This document shows positions 48,298-59,208 of a stretch of DNA of 64,000 nucleotides, piece by piece (the stretch's first letter is position 1; the number at the start of each line of letters is the position of its first letter). The stretch comes from Aldrovandia affinis (lineage: Eukaryota > Chordata > Actinopteri > Notacanthiformes > Halosauridae). The notes under the pieces are model-generated. The model was not told the DNA's origin and did no database searches. It worked only from the letters and a program-made list of their open reading frames with translations. The stretch is from the NCBI GenBank assembly GCA_029706075.1, contig JAINUG010000386.1:310001-374000 (forward strand), given 5' to 3'. The position numbers and the translations under genes are program-made.

Positions 48298-48462
48298 AAA
48301 TATAAAGCTTTAGCTAACAGCCAAATGCCACCCCAACCAGTGCAGGTCTGGTTTCAAACCTTATCTGTGACAGGCAGCGTTATAAATTGACAGGCAGCGT
48401 ACGCCACACTGGACCAGTCAGAATGTCATGCTTTAGACCACTACACCATCCGCTGCTCTGCG
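48298..48462 (-). mobile_element. Older related SINE fragment
   Basis: On the minus strand it begins GCAGCGGATGGTGTAGTGGTC, contains AAGGTTTGAAACCAGACC and then GGGGTGGCATTTGGCTGTTAG. The last segment parallels GGCGGCATTTGGCTGTC in the SINE at 47897-48282, which inserted into or beside it. CAGGCAGCGT is repeated within it. Confidence 0.6.
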
Positions 48463-49022
48463 ATTAGTTAGGATAAAGATTTAAACCAGTGGCTGTACAA
48501 ATTGTTGCCTTTGATTAAGCAAACAAATAGCCTGCCAACTAGCTAACATTATTTATTGTGACAATTCTTTCTTCTCCAGCTTGCTAGCTAACTACATTAT
48601 GTAAGCTACATTAGTGTATACTACTGTATATGTACATCAAAGTGCAGTGCAACTCCTAAACTGTAACTATCAGGAATCTGTGGTTGGGCTGATTCTGATT
48701 GACATCAATTTCAATTTCTTGTCTTTTTGATGTAGAAGAATAACTGGAGAAGCATATTTTCATAAATGAAAATGAACACTTAATGGTAAAACAGTCTGAA
48801 ACATCAAAAAAGGTAGTATTTATTCTAGAACATACCATAACATTCTACTTTATTCCAATTGACCCTTCGCTAAACCACGCCCAAAAACGCAAACTGGCCA
48901 GCGCCGTGTTTTACATACTCCGACAGAGCCTCCGACAGTGTTTGGCTGCCTTCCATTCACTTTCACGCAAAATTAGAAATTTTCTTCATTTTCGAGCTGG
49001 TTTTGCGGATTTTTAGCAAATT
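48463..49022. other. No recognised gene; possible 5' flank of the THAP remnant
   Basis: The part from about 48855 (AATTGACCCTTCGCTAAACC) to 49022 is GC-richer than its surroundings and leads straight to the THAP start codon. Confidence 0.35.
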
Positions 49023-49410
49023 ATGGTTAAACGTTGTGCCTGGGGCACATGTAACAGTGACACTCGTTACCCAGAGAGGTTTGAAGGAGATATATGTTTT
49101 TTTCCCTTTATAAAACCTAAATAAAATCCTGAAAAGTGTTAGCCAGCTAAGCTAACGTGGCTACGGTCTGGATATACAGCTCCGGGTTGCAACGTTGGTA
49201 AAGTTAGACTAAATGTTAGCTTTGTTATTCGTGATCCAGACAGCTTGCTAACGTTAAGATGTTACAGTCAAGCTCTAGAAAACCAAGTGGGTAACGTTAC
49301 CTTGATGTCAAAATGTAATACTATTTTTTCATTACTATTTCAGCACTTTGTCAAATGGGAAGCCCAGTCCCGAGTACCCAAATCTTGTGGAAGACTGAGC
49401 TGACACACTG
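49023..49410 (+). pseudogene. THAP-domain protein remnant
   Basis: An ATG opens MVKRCAWGTCNSDTRYPERF then EGDICFFPFIKPK, the first part of a THAP (C2CH) zinc-finger domain with its first two cysteines. A TAA at 49122-49124 ends it early, and NPEKC, typical of THAP domains at this place, follows the stop. After a TTTCAG acceptor at 49341, HFV and then NGKPSPEYPNLVE are readable with a frame change, the usual end of the domain. The central part with its third zinc ligand was not found. THAP domains bind DNA and occur in P-element-like transposases and host regulators. Confidence 0.75.
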
Positions 49411-49568
49411 CTGATATTTTTTGCTTTACAGAGGTCAGGGTATGGAGCTACCTGTGGAGCTAACCAGAGTAATGTCGTTACAGCACACTATAGGCGACTA
49501 ATGTTACGTTAGTTAGCTAATGCTAGCTAACTTACTACTGAATGTAACGTTATATAGACCTACTGCTT

Positions 49569-49934
49569 TTGCTTTTTAATGACTGCATCAGGATAAATGA
49601 AACTTTGGAGGCATCCACAAGTGACAAAGGTACACAAGAAAAAGGTAGGACCATAAGTATAATTGCTGCAGCATTTTTTTTCCAGCGAGATCACCACCTA
49701 AATAATAATATGCCACGTGGTTCCAGCTGGAACAATAAAGACCCCTTTGTACCATTATAATTTGTATTTGGAGTTCCTGCTTTGCATATTTTATGATACC
49801 CCATAATACTGAAGGCCCATTTGGACTCATACCAAAACCAGATTTCCTAAATAAAACACTGTATATGATAAAGTTGGCCTGCTCATATACAGAGGATGTG
49901 ACCAGAACTATATACTTTGATGGCCATAGATGTC
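49569..49934 (+). pseudogene. Possible downstream part of the THAP remnant
   Basis: INETLEASTSDKGTQEK and further frames at 49793-49920 are readable but broken. The LEASTSDKGTQ stretch resembles the segment that follows the THAP domain in some fish THAP-transposon proteins, by memory only. L2 copy C begins immediately afterwards. Confidence 0.35.
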
Positions 49935-50613
49935 AAATCAAATCAAATCAAATGTATTTGTATAGCGCTTTTCACAATAGAATTGTCACAAAACGCTTAA
50001 CAGAGGGGGAACCCAGGCCTAGAGCCCCCCAAAAGCAAGCCTAAAGGCAACAGTGGCAAGGAAAAACTCCATTGGTAGGGGGAAACCTTGGGAGGAACCA
50101 GACTAAAAAGGGGGGGAGCCTATCCTCTTCTGCCCCTCCTGAGTTAGGTAGTCAGCGGGGGGGCTAAACCACATGGAGAGGGTCCAGATCCAGGAACTGG
50201 GGTTGGCGTGTGGGTGAGGGTTGATGGGGGCAGCTCACACTTCTCGCAGGATCTAGGGCTCGGGGGGCAGAAAAAAATAGCAGTGCTATAGCCAGTAGCA
50301 TTATGTAAGAGCAGGGGAGCACAAGCACAGGAAATATACAGATAGCCCCAACAGGTGTAAGCTATGGCAGCATACCTATTAGGAGAGGGACAGAGAAAAC
50401 ACACAGGCATGAGAGAGTTCCAAACCATCCACACCTGATCAAGGATAACCAGCATAACAGTGGTGGTAACACATTGAGGTGACAGTATGGAAGTTTCTCA
50501 CTCCATAAGACACTAGGGCACGGCCTTCTCCATCTCTCCACCTAGACTATGTTTGGCAGTAGGCTAGGCTGAAAAGATATGTTTTTAATCTACACTTAAA
50601 AATTGAAACTGTG

Positions 50614-52665
50614 TCAAGGAGCTCTAAAAGAGAAGGCTCTACCACCAGCTGTGCTTTTCAAAATTCTAGGGAGTAATAGATGGCCGGCTTCTTGTGAACG
50701 AAGCAGACTCTTTAGAGAGCTACTAGAGGAGTCGGATAATAAGGCATTACAATAGTCTAGCTTCGATGCGACAAAAGCATGCATCAAGGTTTTTGCATCC
50801 TCTAATGACAGAATGTGCCGAATTTTAGCTATGTTTCGTAGGTGAAAGAAAGCTACTCTGGAAGTGTTTTTAATATGAGTGTCAAATGTAAGGTCCTGAT
50901 CAATAATACAACCAAGGTTCTTAACCATAAGACTTGATGTAACTATGCAATCACCTGCATTTAACTGCAGATCCAACTTGTTCCTTAATTTGTGGGGGCC
51001 CAAAACCATCATCTCTGTTTTATCTGAATTTAAAAGCAGGACATTTACTGTCATCCAATTCTTTATATCAGAGATACAAGCCTCTAATTGTGTGAGTTTA
51101 AGTATTTCACCTGGTTTCATTGATATGTACAGCTGTGTATCATCTGCATAGCAATGGAAATTCACACCATGTTTACGAATAACATTACCCAGTGGTAGCA
51201 AGTATAATGAGAACAGTAATGGTCCCAGCACTGAGCCTTGTGGAATACCATATTTAACCTGAGAGTAGTCAGAGAACTCTTGATCTAATTGCACAAATTG
51301 AAACCTGTCTGATAAATATGATTTAAACCATGAGAGTGCCCGTCCACGTAAACCAACCAGGTTTTCTAGCCTATGAAGGAGAATCTGGTGGTCAATAGTG
51401 TCAAAAGCAGCACTTATGTCAAGGAGTACTAGAATAGAAACACAGCCAGTGTCCAATGCTAACAGTAAGTCATTTACAACTTTAATAAGTGCCGTCTCCG
51501 TGCTATGGTTTGGTATAAAACCTGATTGTAGTGTTTCATACAGATTATTCGTTTTTAGGAAAGCAGTTAATTGTTGAGCTACAGATTTCTCCGAAATTTT
51601 TGACAAAAAGGGCAGTTTTGAAATGGGCCTATAGTTCTTCAGATTAACAGGATCAAGATTTGGTTTCTTTAGAAGAGGCTTGATTACTGCCACTTTTAAA
51701 GACCTAGGTACGCAACCCAATAATAGGGATGTATTTATGATATCTAACATGGGCTGGCCTAGCACAGGCAAAAGCTCTTTAATAAGCTTTGTTGGTATGG
51801 GATCTAACAGACATGTAGATGATTTGGAAGACATAACCAGTTTACTAAATTTGTCCAGATCCAAGGGAGTGAAAAACTCAAGGGTCTCTACGCAACCCTG
51901 CTCCTGATAGCCCTGTGCTATCTCGGGAGTTGGAGTGCTAGATATTGGAGTCATTTTCATAATTTGTTCTCTGATTGTCTTAATCTTATCAGTAAACAAG
52001 TTCATGAAGTCATTGGAATTATAGTTAGAAGGATAACTGATGGAAACTGAAGACAGTTTTTTTGTCAGTTTAGCTACCGTGTTAAATATAAATCTTGGGT
52101 TGTTTTTATTCTGCTCAATTAATTTTGAGAAATACGATGACCTAGCTGTAATAAGGGCGTGCTTGTATTCTATGAGGCTATCCTTCCAAGCAGAGCGAAA
52201 AACCTCTAAATTGGTAGAACGCCATCTGCGTTCTAATTTCCTGGAAACTTGTTTAAGGGCACGGGTATGGTCAGTAAACCAGGGTGCAAGTTTCTTCTGA
52301 CTGCATTTTTTCCTATTGAGGGGTGCGACCGCATCAAGTGTATTCCGTAAAATGTGATTTAGCGCATCTGTTTGATGATCAATTGACAAAAAGCTATTTG
52401 GGTCCTGACTTGATACTAACGATTCAGGAAGTAAGTTTATACATTTTGAAGCCGTCAATGAATTTATAGAGCGGCTGGAATAGTATCTAGGTTCCGATTT
52501 AATAGGAATATTTACCTGAATTTCAAAAGTAATCAAAAAGTGATCCGATAGTACAAGATTATGGGGAGACACAATGATATTCTCGACATCGATAACATAC
52601 GATAAGACTAAATCTAAGGTAAACTTTATCTGCCATAGTTGCCAACCTTGACAAAAACTCTGCAA
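50614..52665 (-). pseudogene. L2 copy C ORF2: endonuclease end and reverse transcriptase
   Basis: A 683-codon frame starts just after the endonuclease deletion. It keeps [11 protein letters not shown], then [74 protein letters not shown], the catalytic [11 protein letters not shown] and [10 protein letters not shown]. At about 50700 it jumps to [10 protein letters not shown], omitting the LHWLP region present in copy B ([11 protein letters not shown]), so roughly 100 residues are deleted. The palm motifs are intact but the enzyme is incomplete. Confidence 0.88.
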
Positions 52666-53212
52666 ACTCAGAAAGAAAGACAGTATATGGTCCAGGTGGT
52701 CTATAAATAGTTACTAAGAGGAAGGATTGCACTGAGGTAACTATACATTTTGGCCGTCCAGAAAGCATAGCAAGCGATTCAAAAGAGGAGAACTTATCCC
52801 CACATTTAGGTGTGAAACTAAATTTTGTTGAAAAAATCACAGCAACACCGCCCCCTCTACCGGACAGACGCAACGCTTGGCAGCTGGCATAACCATCAGG
52901 AGACGCCTCATTGAGTGTACTGTATTCGTCAAGCCTAAGCCAGGTTTCAGTGAAACTAATCAGGTCAAAACTATGGTCCGTGATTAGTTCGTTCACAAGA
53001 ACCACATTGGGGGAAAGTGATCTAACATTTAACAATCCACATTTAAGATGCGTCTTATTACAGGCAACACTTACTGCAGGCTGAGAGGTTTTAATATAAA
53101 TAAGATTATGTACACAAATGCCACGACAGCCAGTGTGCTCAGATAGCATTTTACTTCCAAAACTATTTCCAAAACGAGGGACAGACACAGTCTCAATAGG
53201 TAAGCTAGTCAC
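52559..53212 (-). pseudogene. L2 copy C endonuclease N-terminal part with GDFN deleted
   Basis: Translation shows LKCGLLNVRSLSPNVVLVNE, SFTETWLRLDEYSTLNEASP, LSGRGGGVAVIF and [10 protein letters not shown]. It then reaches RLATMADKV and shifts straight into [19 protein letters not shown] sequence in the other frame. In copy A about 40 residues, including GDFNIH, lie at this point. Their absence removes a key part of the nuclease active site. Confidence 0.8.
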
Positions 53213-53290
53213 AGGTTTTTGGAAGCTAGCAGACAGTGGTTTAGGACCAGAAGTCTGCTGCCTGGCTAGGGCTCTGAGAGGTCATACATT

Positions 53291-54201
53291 TCACGAGTTT
53301 ATACTACGGTTAACATTTCTAGATAATAGAAGAGAACCTCTCCAGTTCGGGTGGAGTCCGTCTCTCTTCAGTAAGCCAGGCTTTCCCCAAAAAGTGGGCC
53401 AATTGTTTATGAAGCCCAAGTCATTGTCATTACACCAGTTAGCCATCCAGCGATTTAGCGACGTGAGTCTACTGTAGACTTCATCACTCCTATGCGCAGG
53501 GATAGGGCAGGAGATAATTACTTCCCGACTGATTGTTTTAGCGAGCTCACACACTGAAACACAATTATTTTTAGTGATCTCCGACTGCCTAAGTCGAACA
53601 ACATTGATGCCAGCGTGGATAATAATTGTAGAATATTTATGACTATTCTTAGCTAGCACCTTTAAGTTTGGCTCCACATCGGTAACTCTGGCCCCAGGCA
53701 AACATTGGACTATGGTCACTGGTGGCTCTATCCTCACGTTTCGTAAAATGGAATCGCCAATAATCAGAGCTTTCTCAGTAGGTGTATTACTGAGTGGGGA
53801 AAAACGATTCAAAACGTAGGTTTGGTGTATGACCTCCTTGGGACGGCGACTATGCCTCCCTCGAACCGTGACAAAAACGCCTTTCTGCGAAGGCTCTGCT
53901 GGGGGATAGCACTGATGTCTAGGCTATTTAAACTCCCTGGTGCGTCCGGTGCTTTCAGAAAAGACTCTATGCAGCTCTCTCCTTTCTGAATCTGGCGAAG
54001 CGTCCGGATGCGGTCCTCAAGCTCAACTATTTCCTGAGCCAATTCTAAATTGAGTTGACACTTACTACATATACCAGTTATGCTAAACTTGGCGCCAGAA
54101 CTAATACTAAACATATTGCACTCCAAGCAGGAAACAAGGGAGGAAGCCATAGTCGAATTCCTTACGGTAAATGTTTTCTTAGCCGTCGAACAGAAAACCA
54201 A
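53291..54201 (-). pseudogene. L2 copy C ORF1: zinc motif, coiled coil and SGNH esterase-like domain
   Basis: The first frame (53809-54201) has SCLECNMFSI and GICSKCQLNLELAQEIVELE, two CxxC pairs followed by a helical, likely coiled-coil stretch. The second frame (53291 up to about 53923) has VTVRGRHSRRPKEV, then KALIIGDSILRNV (the GDS block of SGNH hydrolases), IIIHAGINVVRL (in place of the usual GxND block) and DGLHPNWRGSLLL (DxxH block). Fish L2 and related LINEs carry this esterase in ORF1. A one-base frameshift between about 53812 and 53923 splits it. Confidence 0.85.
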
Positions 54202-54589
54202 GGGGTTGGAGTCCCTTAATTGACAAAATTCACGCAGATTCGACGATGGTTATGAATGAAATTAAAGTTTTGCTGCCAATATATTTGATATTTTACGTGC
54301 AAAAGTTATTTCGAAGTAGCAGTAGCAGTAATAGAGAGTAAAAAGCCCGTGAGGGTTTTCAAACAACACGTGTAACAGGAAATGACGAAACTGTGGAGGT
54401 ACTAAAACAACTCCATACTCAGCAATAAAGTAGCCATAAAAGAACACACAGGTTCCCCAAATGTGTTACAGCCGCTGGGTCACACCACTTATAGTAAGAC
54501 AAAAACCTGTAATGAAACACACTGGGTGACTTTGGGGAGGGGCCCCTAGCATCGATGTCTAACTGCTTCTGGATTACTTAGGTAGTGGA

Positions 54590-55110
54590 AGGTTGATGTT
54601 GGTAATGTGGAGGAACATCATATGCAATTTTATCTTGCTATACTTACTAATTTAACAATAGAAGGAATGGAAGGGATATTTGAAGAACTAAAAGCCATGA
54701 GACAGATAGTGATGCAAAATTGCATGGTCCTTGACATAACTTTAGCTAAGGAAGGCAGAGTATGTGCAATGATTGGAGAAATATGTTACACTTGCATACC
54801 AGCACATGATGAACCATCAGGAAATATTTCAAGGGCAAGAAGTAAACTGAAATACTTAAGTAAGTAAATGTATGACAGGGAGCAAATCAAAAGCCAAGAC
54901 TGTTATCCATTCTGTTGGCTCACCTCTATGGTAGGGGGACTAGGAGTAAAACTGATGGCAATAGCTGTACCAGCTATAACAGCCATAGTGATAGGATGTT
55001 TGTTGCTCATGTGTTGCACAACCTATTTAAATGCCTGTATTCAGAGAATGGTCCAAAAAACATTGACCCAAATGTACCAAGGAGATGTAGACCTCATAGG
55101 AGATGTTTAG
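54590..55110 (+). pseudogene. Endogenous retrovirus env remnant, transmembrane subunit
   Basis: Two frames in the same phase (54607-54867 and 54868-55110) are separated by one stop. The first has a heptad-rich stretch and MRQIVMQNCMVLDI followed by a CxxxxxxC motif (CAMIGEIC) in which the expected adjacent second cysteine is tyrosine. The second has a hydrophobic span, VKLMAIAVPAITAIVIGCLL, fitting a membrane anchor, and a short tail. This is the C-terminal half of a gamma/epsilon-type Env. The surface subunit, gag and pol are absent. It is an old, disabled copy. Confidence 0.75.
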
Positions 55111-55967
55111 GAAGAATGTATGATGAGTGATCCAGAGGCAGATGAGATAGGAATCAGAAGTGATTATTTGCCTGACGACCGGTCAGACAAAGAAATTGAC
55201 ATGAATTTGGACAGTGATTGGTATGCACACACATTGGCTTTAGGCTAACCCTCTAGCCAATTAATGTTACAAAGTTTACAAAATGGCCACTGCACTTGGA
55301 CAACATTGATAGTACGACCTTGTAACAGAAAGGTCCGCTTGAATGTCCTTTTGGGAGGTCCACTTGAATGTCCTTTTTGAAACCTTGACTGTGAATTTGG
55401 AGTTGAAACAGGAGCAGGGTGGAAGTGTTGTGGAAATCAGAAGCCCCATTAGCCTATCTGCGAGTAATATATCCTGGAAATGCGATTACTTATAAAGAAG
55501 TTCAAACGAATGATCAATACACTCATATAGAGGCATAGAAAAGTTCCAGTACACCAAGGCATCGTGAGTGATTACCACAGCCACATGGTGCAACTCTGCA
55601 ATAGGAAAAGGCCTTAAGGTAAATACAAGAACACATAGGAATTAGGGACAAGTGACTGGCAACAGCTTGCTTCAAAGTGCTAGCAACCTCTTACCCGCTA
55701 TCCAGTCCTCCGTGGGAGCAAGAAGAAGAAGATAATAAAATGTCATTTTGTGAAAAAAACATGTTGTTGAATTACTCTCTAAGATAGTGCAAAACATATC
55801 TCTATGTAGTCCGTAGGAATCTGTATAAAGACTATGAGTGACTGGTGAGGAAGATAAGGAGACATGATCTCATGAGTGATAGCTGAAAGTGATTTATTTT
55901 TAAGGTAAATATAACTTTAAGGCTTATTGTATTTTTGTTGAGACATAAAGAGTCTCAAAGGGGTGAA
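55111..55967. other. Env-to-LTR interval, no intact frame
   Basis: Lies between the env remnant and the probable 3' LTR, ending in a purine-rich CAAAGGGGTGAA polypurine-like tract. No recognisable protein. Confidence 0.45.
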
Positions 55968-56605
55968 TGTGGAAGTATGGTTTGCATTTGCATAATTATA
56001 TCACATGACAATAATTGTTTTATTTCATTTAATCAACTGTATTAATACATATTACATAATGTGTGATACTATGATACATTGTGTTCGAAAATGTAGAAGG
56101 GTTGACACACCTTTAAAGATTGAAACATCCTGTTCTAACGGACAGAGCTAAGACAATTGCTTAAGTGTGCAAAACAGTTAGCTACGAGATCAATGTCACA
56201 AAATGGAAGTTTTAGCATGTTGAAAGAAAGTGGCCACCCTGTAGGAGAATAAAGGTCAGATGTGTTGCAACATCTTTGCACAAGGTATGGATGGGAGAAT
56301 GCATGAAGGTAATTGGACGGCAGGGCTGAGACAGGCATAGCAACGAGAAAAAGGAGAGGGAGCAGCAGTCCTGCCTTTACGAAAATGTATAAGTATTAGA
56401 CAGAAATATGGAAGTTTGTGACATTTAGATGATATGCCTTGTGTGGAGGTACTCTGTCACTCTGAATGCCTATGTAACTCTCAACTGCAAACTTTGCAAA
56501 TATGCATATATATGATTTTAGTCCTGAATGTTTTGGTTGGTTTCTCTAGTCAAAGTATTTAAGAATTATATATTTTTAAGTTCAACAGAAGACTCTGATA
56601 ATTGA
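55968..56605 (+). mobile_element. Probable 3' LTR of the endogenous retrovirus
   Basis: Starts TGTGGAAGTATGG directly after the purine-rich tract AAAGGGGTGAA, as a 3' LTR does. TATTTAAGAA at about 56560 may be a TATA-like element. The right border (a CA before GAGACCCC) is a guess because the matching 5' LTR is not in the window. Confidence 0.45.
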
Positions 56606-57579
56606 CAGAGACCCCTGTGGAGGAGCAAGGATGGCAGAGATGGGTTTGCTTAACCCCTAAGTGAAGGGTCCTAAGTTCTGTAATTTGGGTCTGAGTGAAG
56701 TGACCCATTGCGTCCTTGACTCCTACACACCAACACTACCCTGACTTCGATGGACTACTGGACTGAGTGGAGGGGCTCGACCAGACAGAATTTGGGACAC
56801 TGCATTCTCTCACTCGCTCATGGGACATCTCTTGTGGCTCAATGTTAAAGGGTTTTGCCTCCAATGTAATGGACTACTACCTTGGGAGACACCCACATAA
56901 TCATGGGCCACACTGCAAGTGAGTACCAAAAGGGAGAGACCAGGACAGTCTTCCTTTCTATCCCTGGGGTTCTGCCATGAGATTATGGATTTTGCTCCAT
57001 TTCCAAGAGACATACTTGTCATTAAGTCACTTCATACAAGTCCAAGTCAAGTCTCAAGTCTTTTAAGCTTATATGTACAAGTCTAAATCATGTCTATACC
57101 AGTCCCTTTCGACAATAGATGCACTTTTTGGATGATTATTGTAGTCAGTCTACACCAAAACAACCAAGGAGAGGTTTCCACATCACCGGACACAGATCCT
57201 GATGCCACTTTACCAGATGCTAGATGGTAGATAGATGGAATTTTAACCATTATTTTGTGAAAATGTTTTTTGGTTGCAAATAATTTTTTTTATTAATTTG
57301 AGTAGTCAGCCGTCTCGTTAACATCAATGTTGTTACAACATCTTTCTAATTGATAAGTTAAAATTGTGATTTGAGATTTTTTTATTGTTAGTGTACATGC
57401 AGACAACACATGAAGGAGTTTAACAAATAATACAAACGAAACTAACCTTTCTTTTTTTCTTTCCCCTGTGGCTCTCTCTTTCTTTTTAACAGCAGCATTG
57501 TAGGTGACCGGGTTGAATTTTTAGGGAAAATAGAACAAGGAGAGGGAGATCAGGGTGAGGATAACAGCTCCTTTGCCTC
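56606..57579. other. No recognised gene
   Basis: Contains an ACAAGTCCAAGTCAAGTCTC word cluster (about 57037-57062), a motif seen in fish DNA transposons. No exon or clear element end was recognised. Confidence 0.35.
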
Positions 57580-57755
57580 TGGGCTGATCGCCGGGCTGGT
57601 CGCCAAGCTGATCACCGGGTTGGCCGCCAGTATGGTCGCTGGGTTGGTCACCAAGCTGGTTGCGAGTTGGTCTCCGGGCTGGTTGCTGGGTTGGTTGCGA
57701 AGCTGGACGTAGGGTTAGCCGCCGGTCTGGTTGCTGGGTTGGTCGCCAGGTTAAT
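57580..57755 (+). repeat. GC-rich minisatellite of about 15-bp units
   Basis: Units such as GGGCTGATCGCC, GGGCTGGTCGCC and AAGCTGATCACC alternate for about 11 copies. Read in one frame it gives repeating AGLIAGLVAKLITGLA-like peptides, but no start or gene context supports coding. Confidence 0.75.
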
Positions 57756-58189
57756 GCAGATAACAGATCTGATGTAGATTTAAATGACCTGATAACGCAG
57801 ATATTAACCAGCAGGCATTGTAGTGCCAGTGGGAGATGTAGTTCCTTATTGGATTAAACTTTGACCCCTCACCCTGGGAAGGTAAAACCAAGTACACATA
57901 CCAAATTTGGTTTACATGTGTATTTTAGGTTCCCCTAACATATATGTTATCCATTTCTGGTGTATCATTTTGGTAAATAACAAACATCTATGGTAACATT
58001 TATCTATGATTAAGGTTAGCATTAGCTAAATGCTACATAATAGATCTGTGAAAATTGTTAAACAGACTCATCCTATAAAGTAATGGTTGGGATTGCTTAT
58101 CGCAAACCTGTAGGATGCACCCAGAATTTTTTTTTAAACCTTGAAATCTCACACTTTTGGGATGTCAGGGATCCCAGCAGAGCCTTCGC
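57756..58189. other. No recognised gene
   Basis: Nothing was recognised beyond a run of T near 58129. Confidence 0.35.
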
Positions 58190-58361
58190 AGCAAGGTATA
58201 TATACGCCATTTAGCAGACACTTTTATCCAAAGCGACTTACAGTAGTGAATGCATACATTTTCAGTATATGTGGCCCCAGTGGGGATTGAACCCACAACC
58301 TAAGCGTTGCCAACGCTGTGCTCTACCAACTGAGCCACAGAGAACCAAGGTCAAAATCTAT
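58190..58361 (-). mobile_element. HpaI-like tRNA-derived SINE
   Basis: On the minus strand it reads CTCTGTGGCTCAGTTGGTAG (A box), GGTTGTGGGTTCAATCCCC (B box), ATGTATGCATTCACTACTG and TTTGGATAAAAGTGTCTGC. These match the HpaI SINE class known from salmonids and other teleosts. The copy is nearly complete. Confidence 0.85.
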
Positions 58362-58598
58362 AAGGCACAATTGTACTATTTTTTGCATATGTGTATGGCA
58401 TGGCTCCCTGGTCACAAAAATTCACATCGATCAGTCTTACAGAACAAAAAAAAAGTTTTTTAAGCCCAAATCACAATCATTCTTCATAAGAATCATAAAA
58501 TGGAGTGCATCATAAAATGGAGTGCATCCTACAAATGCATGAACAGTTGAAAGAATTCCACATATTTCAATGATATGTAAGGTAGTGTCTAAGACTAT
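58362..58598. other. No recognised gene
   Basis: Contains a direct repeat of CATAAAATGGAGTGCATC at about 58494-58529. Confidence 0.4.
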
Positions 58599-58700
58599 GG
58601 GCCCTATTTTCATGCAGGCACTAAGCGGCGTTATGCCCTAGCACAGGCGAATTGCCAGTTTCGTCTGTCGCAAATTGAATATTTCCCATCTCCGCCGATA
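58599..58700 (+). mobile_element. Possible PIF/Harbinger-type transposon left end
   Basis: GGGCCCTATTTTCATGCAGG resembles the GGGCCCTATTTT terminal inverted repeat of fish Harbinger elements. The matching right end is absent, possibly removed when the BEL/Pao sequence arrived. Confidence 0.4.
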
Positions 58701-59204
58701 GGAGGTGTGACAATGAAAACAGTCGGGCGCTATGCAAGTTTGGTGTCAAATAATGAGTTTGCATTAACGTCCAACTAGACCACCTCTTAGCGCAAACACT
58801 GGCGCTCTGTGCAATTTGGTGATTTTATTGATTATGTTTTGTGAATATTGTTCATTTTCCCCCATGTTGAGGCAAATTGTCCAATCCATGGGTAACTTGC
58901 AAGCGTAATCAATTAAGCTAAAAACTATTTCACCACAGCTTGTGGTTATTCAATGCACGGACATGAAAGACTGAAGCCAGCAGGAAATCCATCGCTACCG
59001 TTCAGTAAAATACACCTGTTAAATAAATATATGTTTGTATGCACATTGTTTTTCTTATTCTTTCCATTTGCACTACAGAAAATAGAGTACATCATTGGAC
59101 GCCATCGGTGTTGGCCAGACGCCTATCAGTTTGGCGGTACATGCAGTTTCTTCTGCATGACAAACATAAATGAAACAGGCCTAGTTGCAGTTGTGAGTTT
59201 GTTA
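58701..59204. other. No recognised gene
   Basis: May be internal sequence of the Harbinger-like element. A frame with GRHRCWPDAYQFGGTCSF at about 59100-59150 follows a CACTACAG acceptor-like site but was not recognised. Confidence 0.3.
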
Positions 59205-59208
59205 TGTA

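Larger units (their letters stand above)
49935..54270 (-). mobile_element. L2-type LINE, copy C, nearly full length
   Basis: The minus-strand element ends at about 49935 in a TCAAA array (four units). It holds a complete order of parts: zinc-binding ORF1 start, coiled coil, esterase-like domain, endonuclease, reverse transcriptase. At about 4.3 kb it is the longest L2 here. Internal deletions in the endonuclease (about 52630) and after the reverse transcriptase (about 50700) make it non-autonomous. The 5' end is uncertain and may reach about 54470. Confidence 0.88.

Noticed and set aside
58300..58361. Possible tRNA gene on the minus strand
   Set aside because: It is the head of an HpaI-like SINE, followed by the family body and tail.
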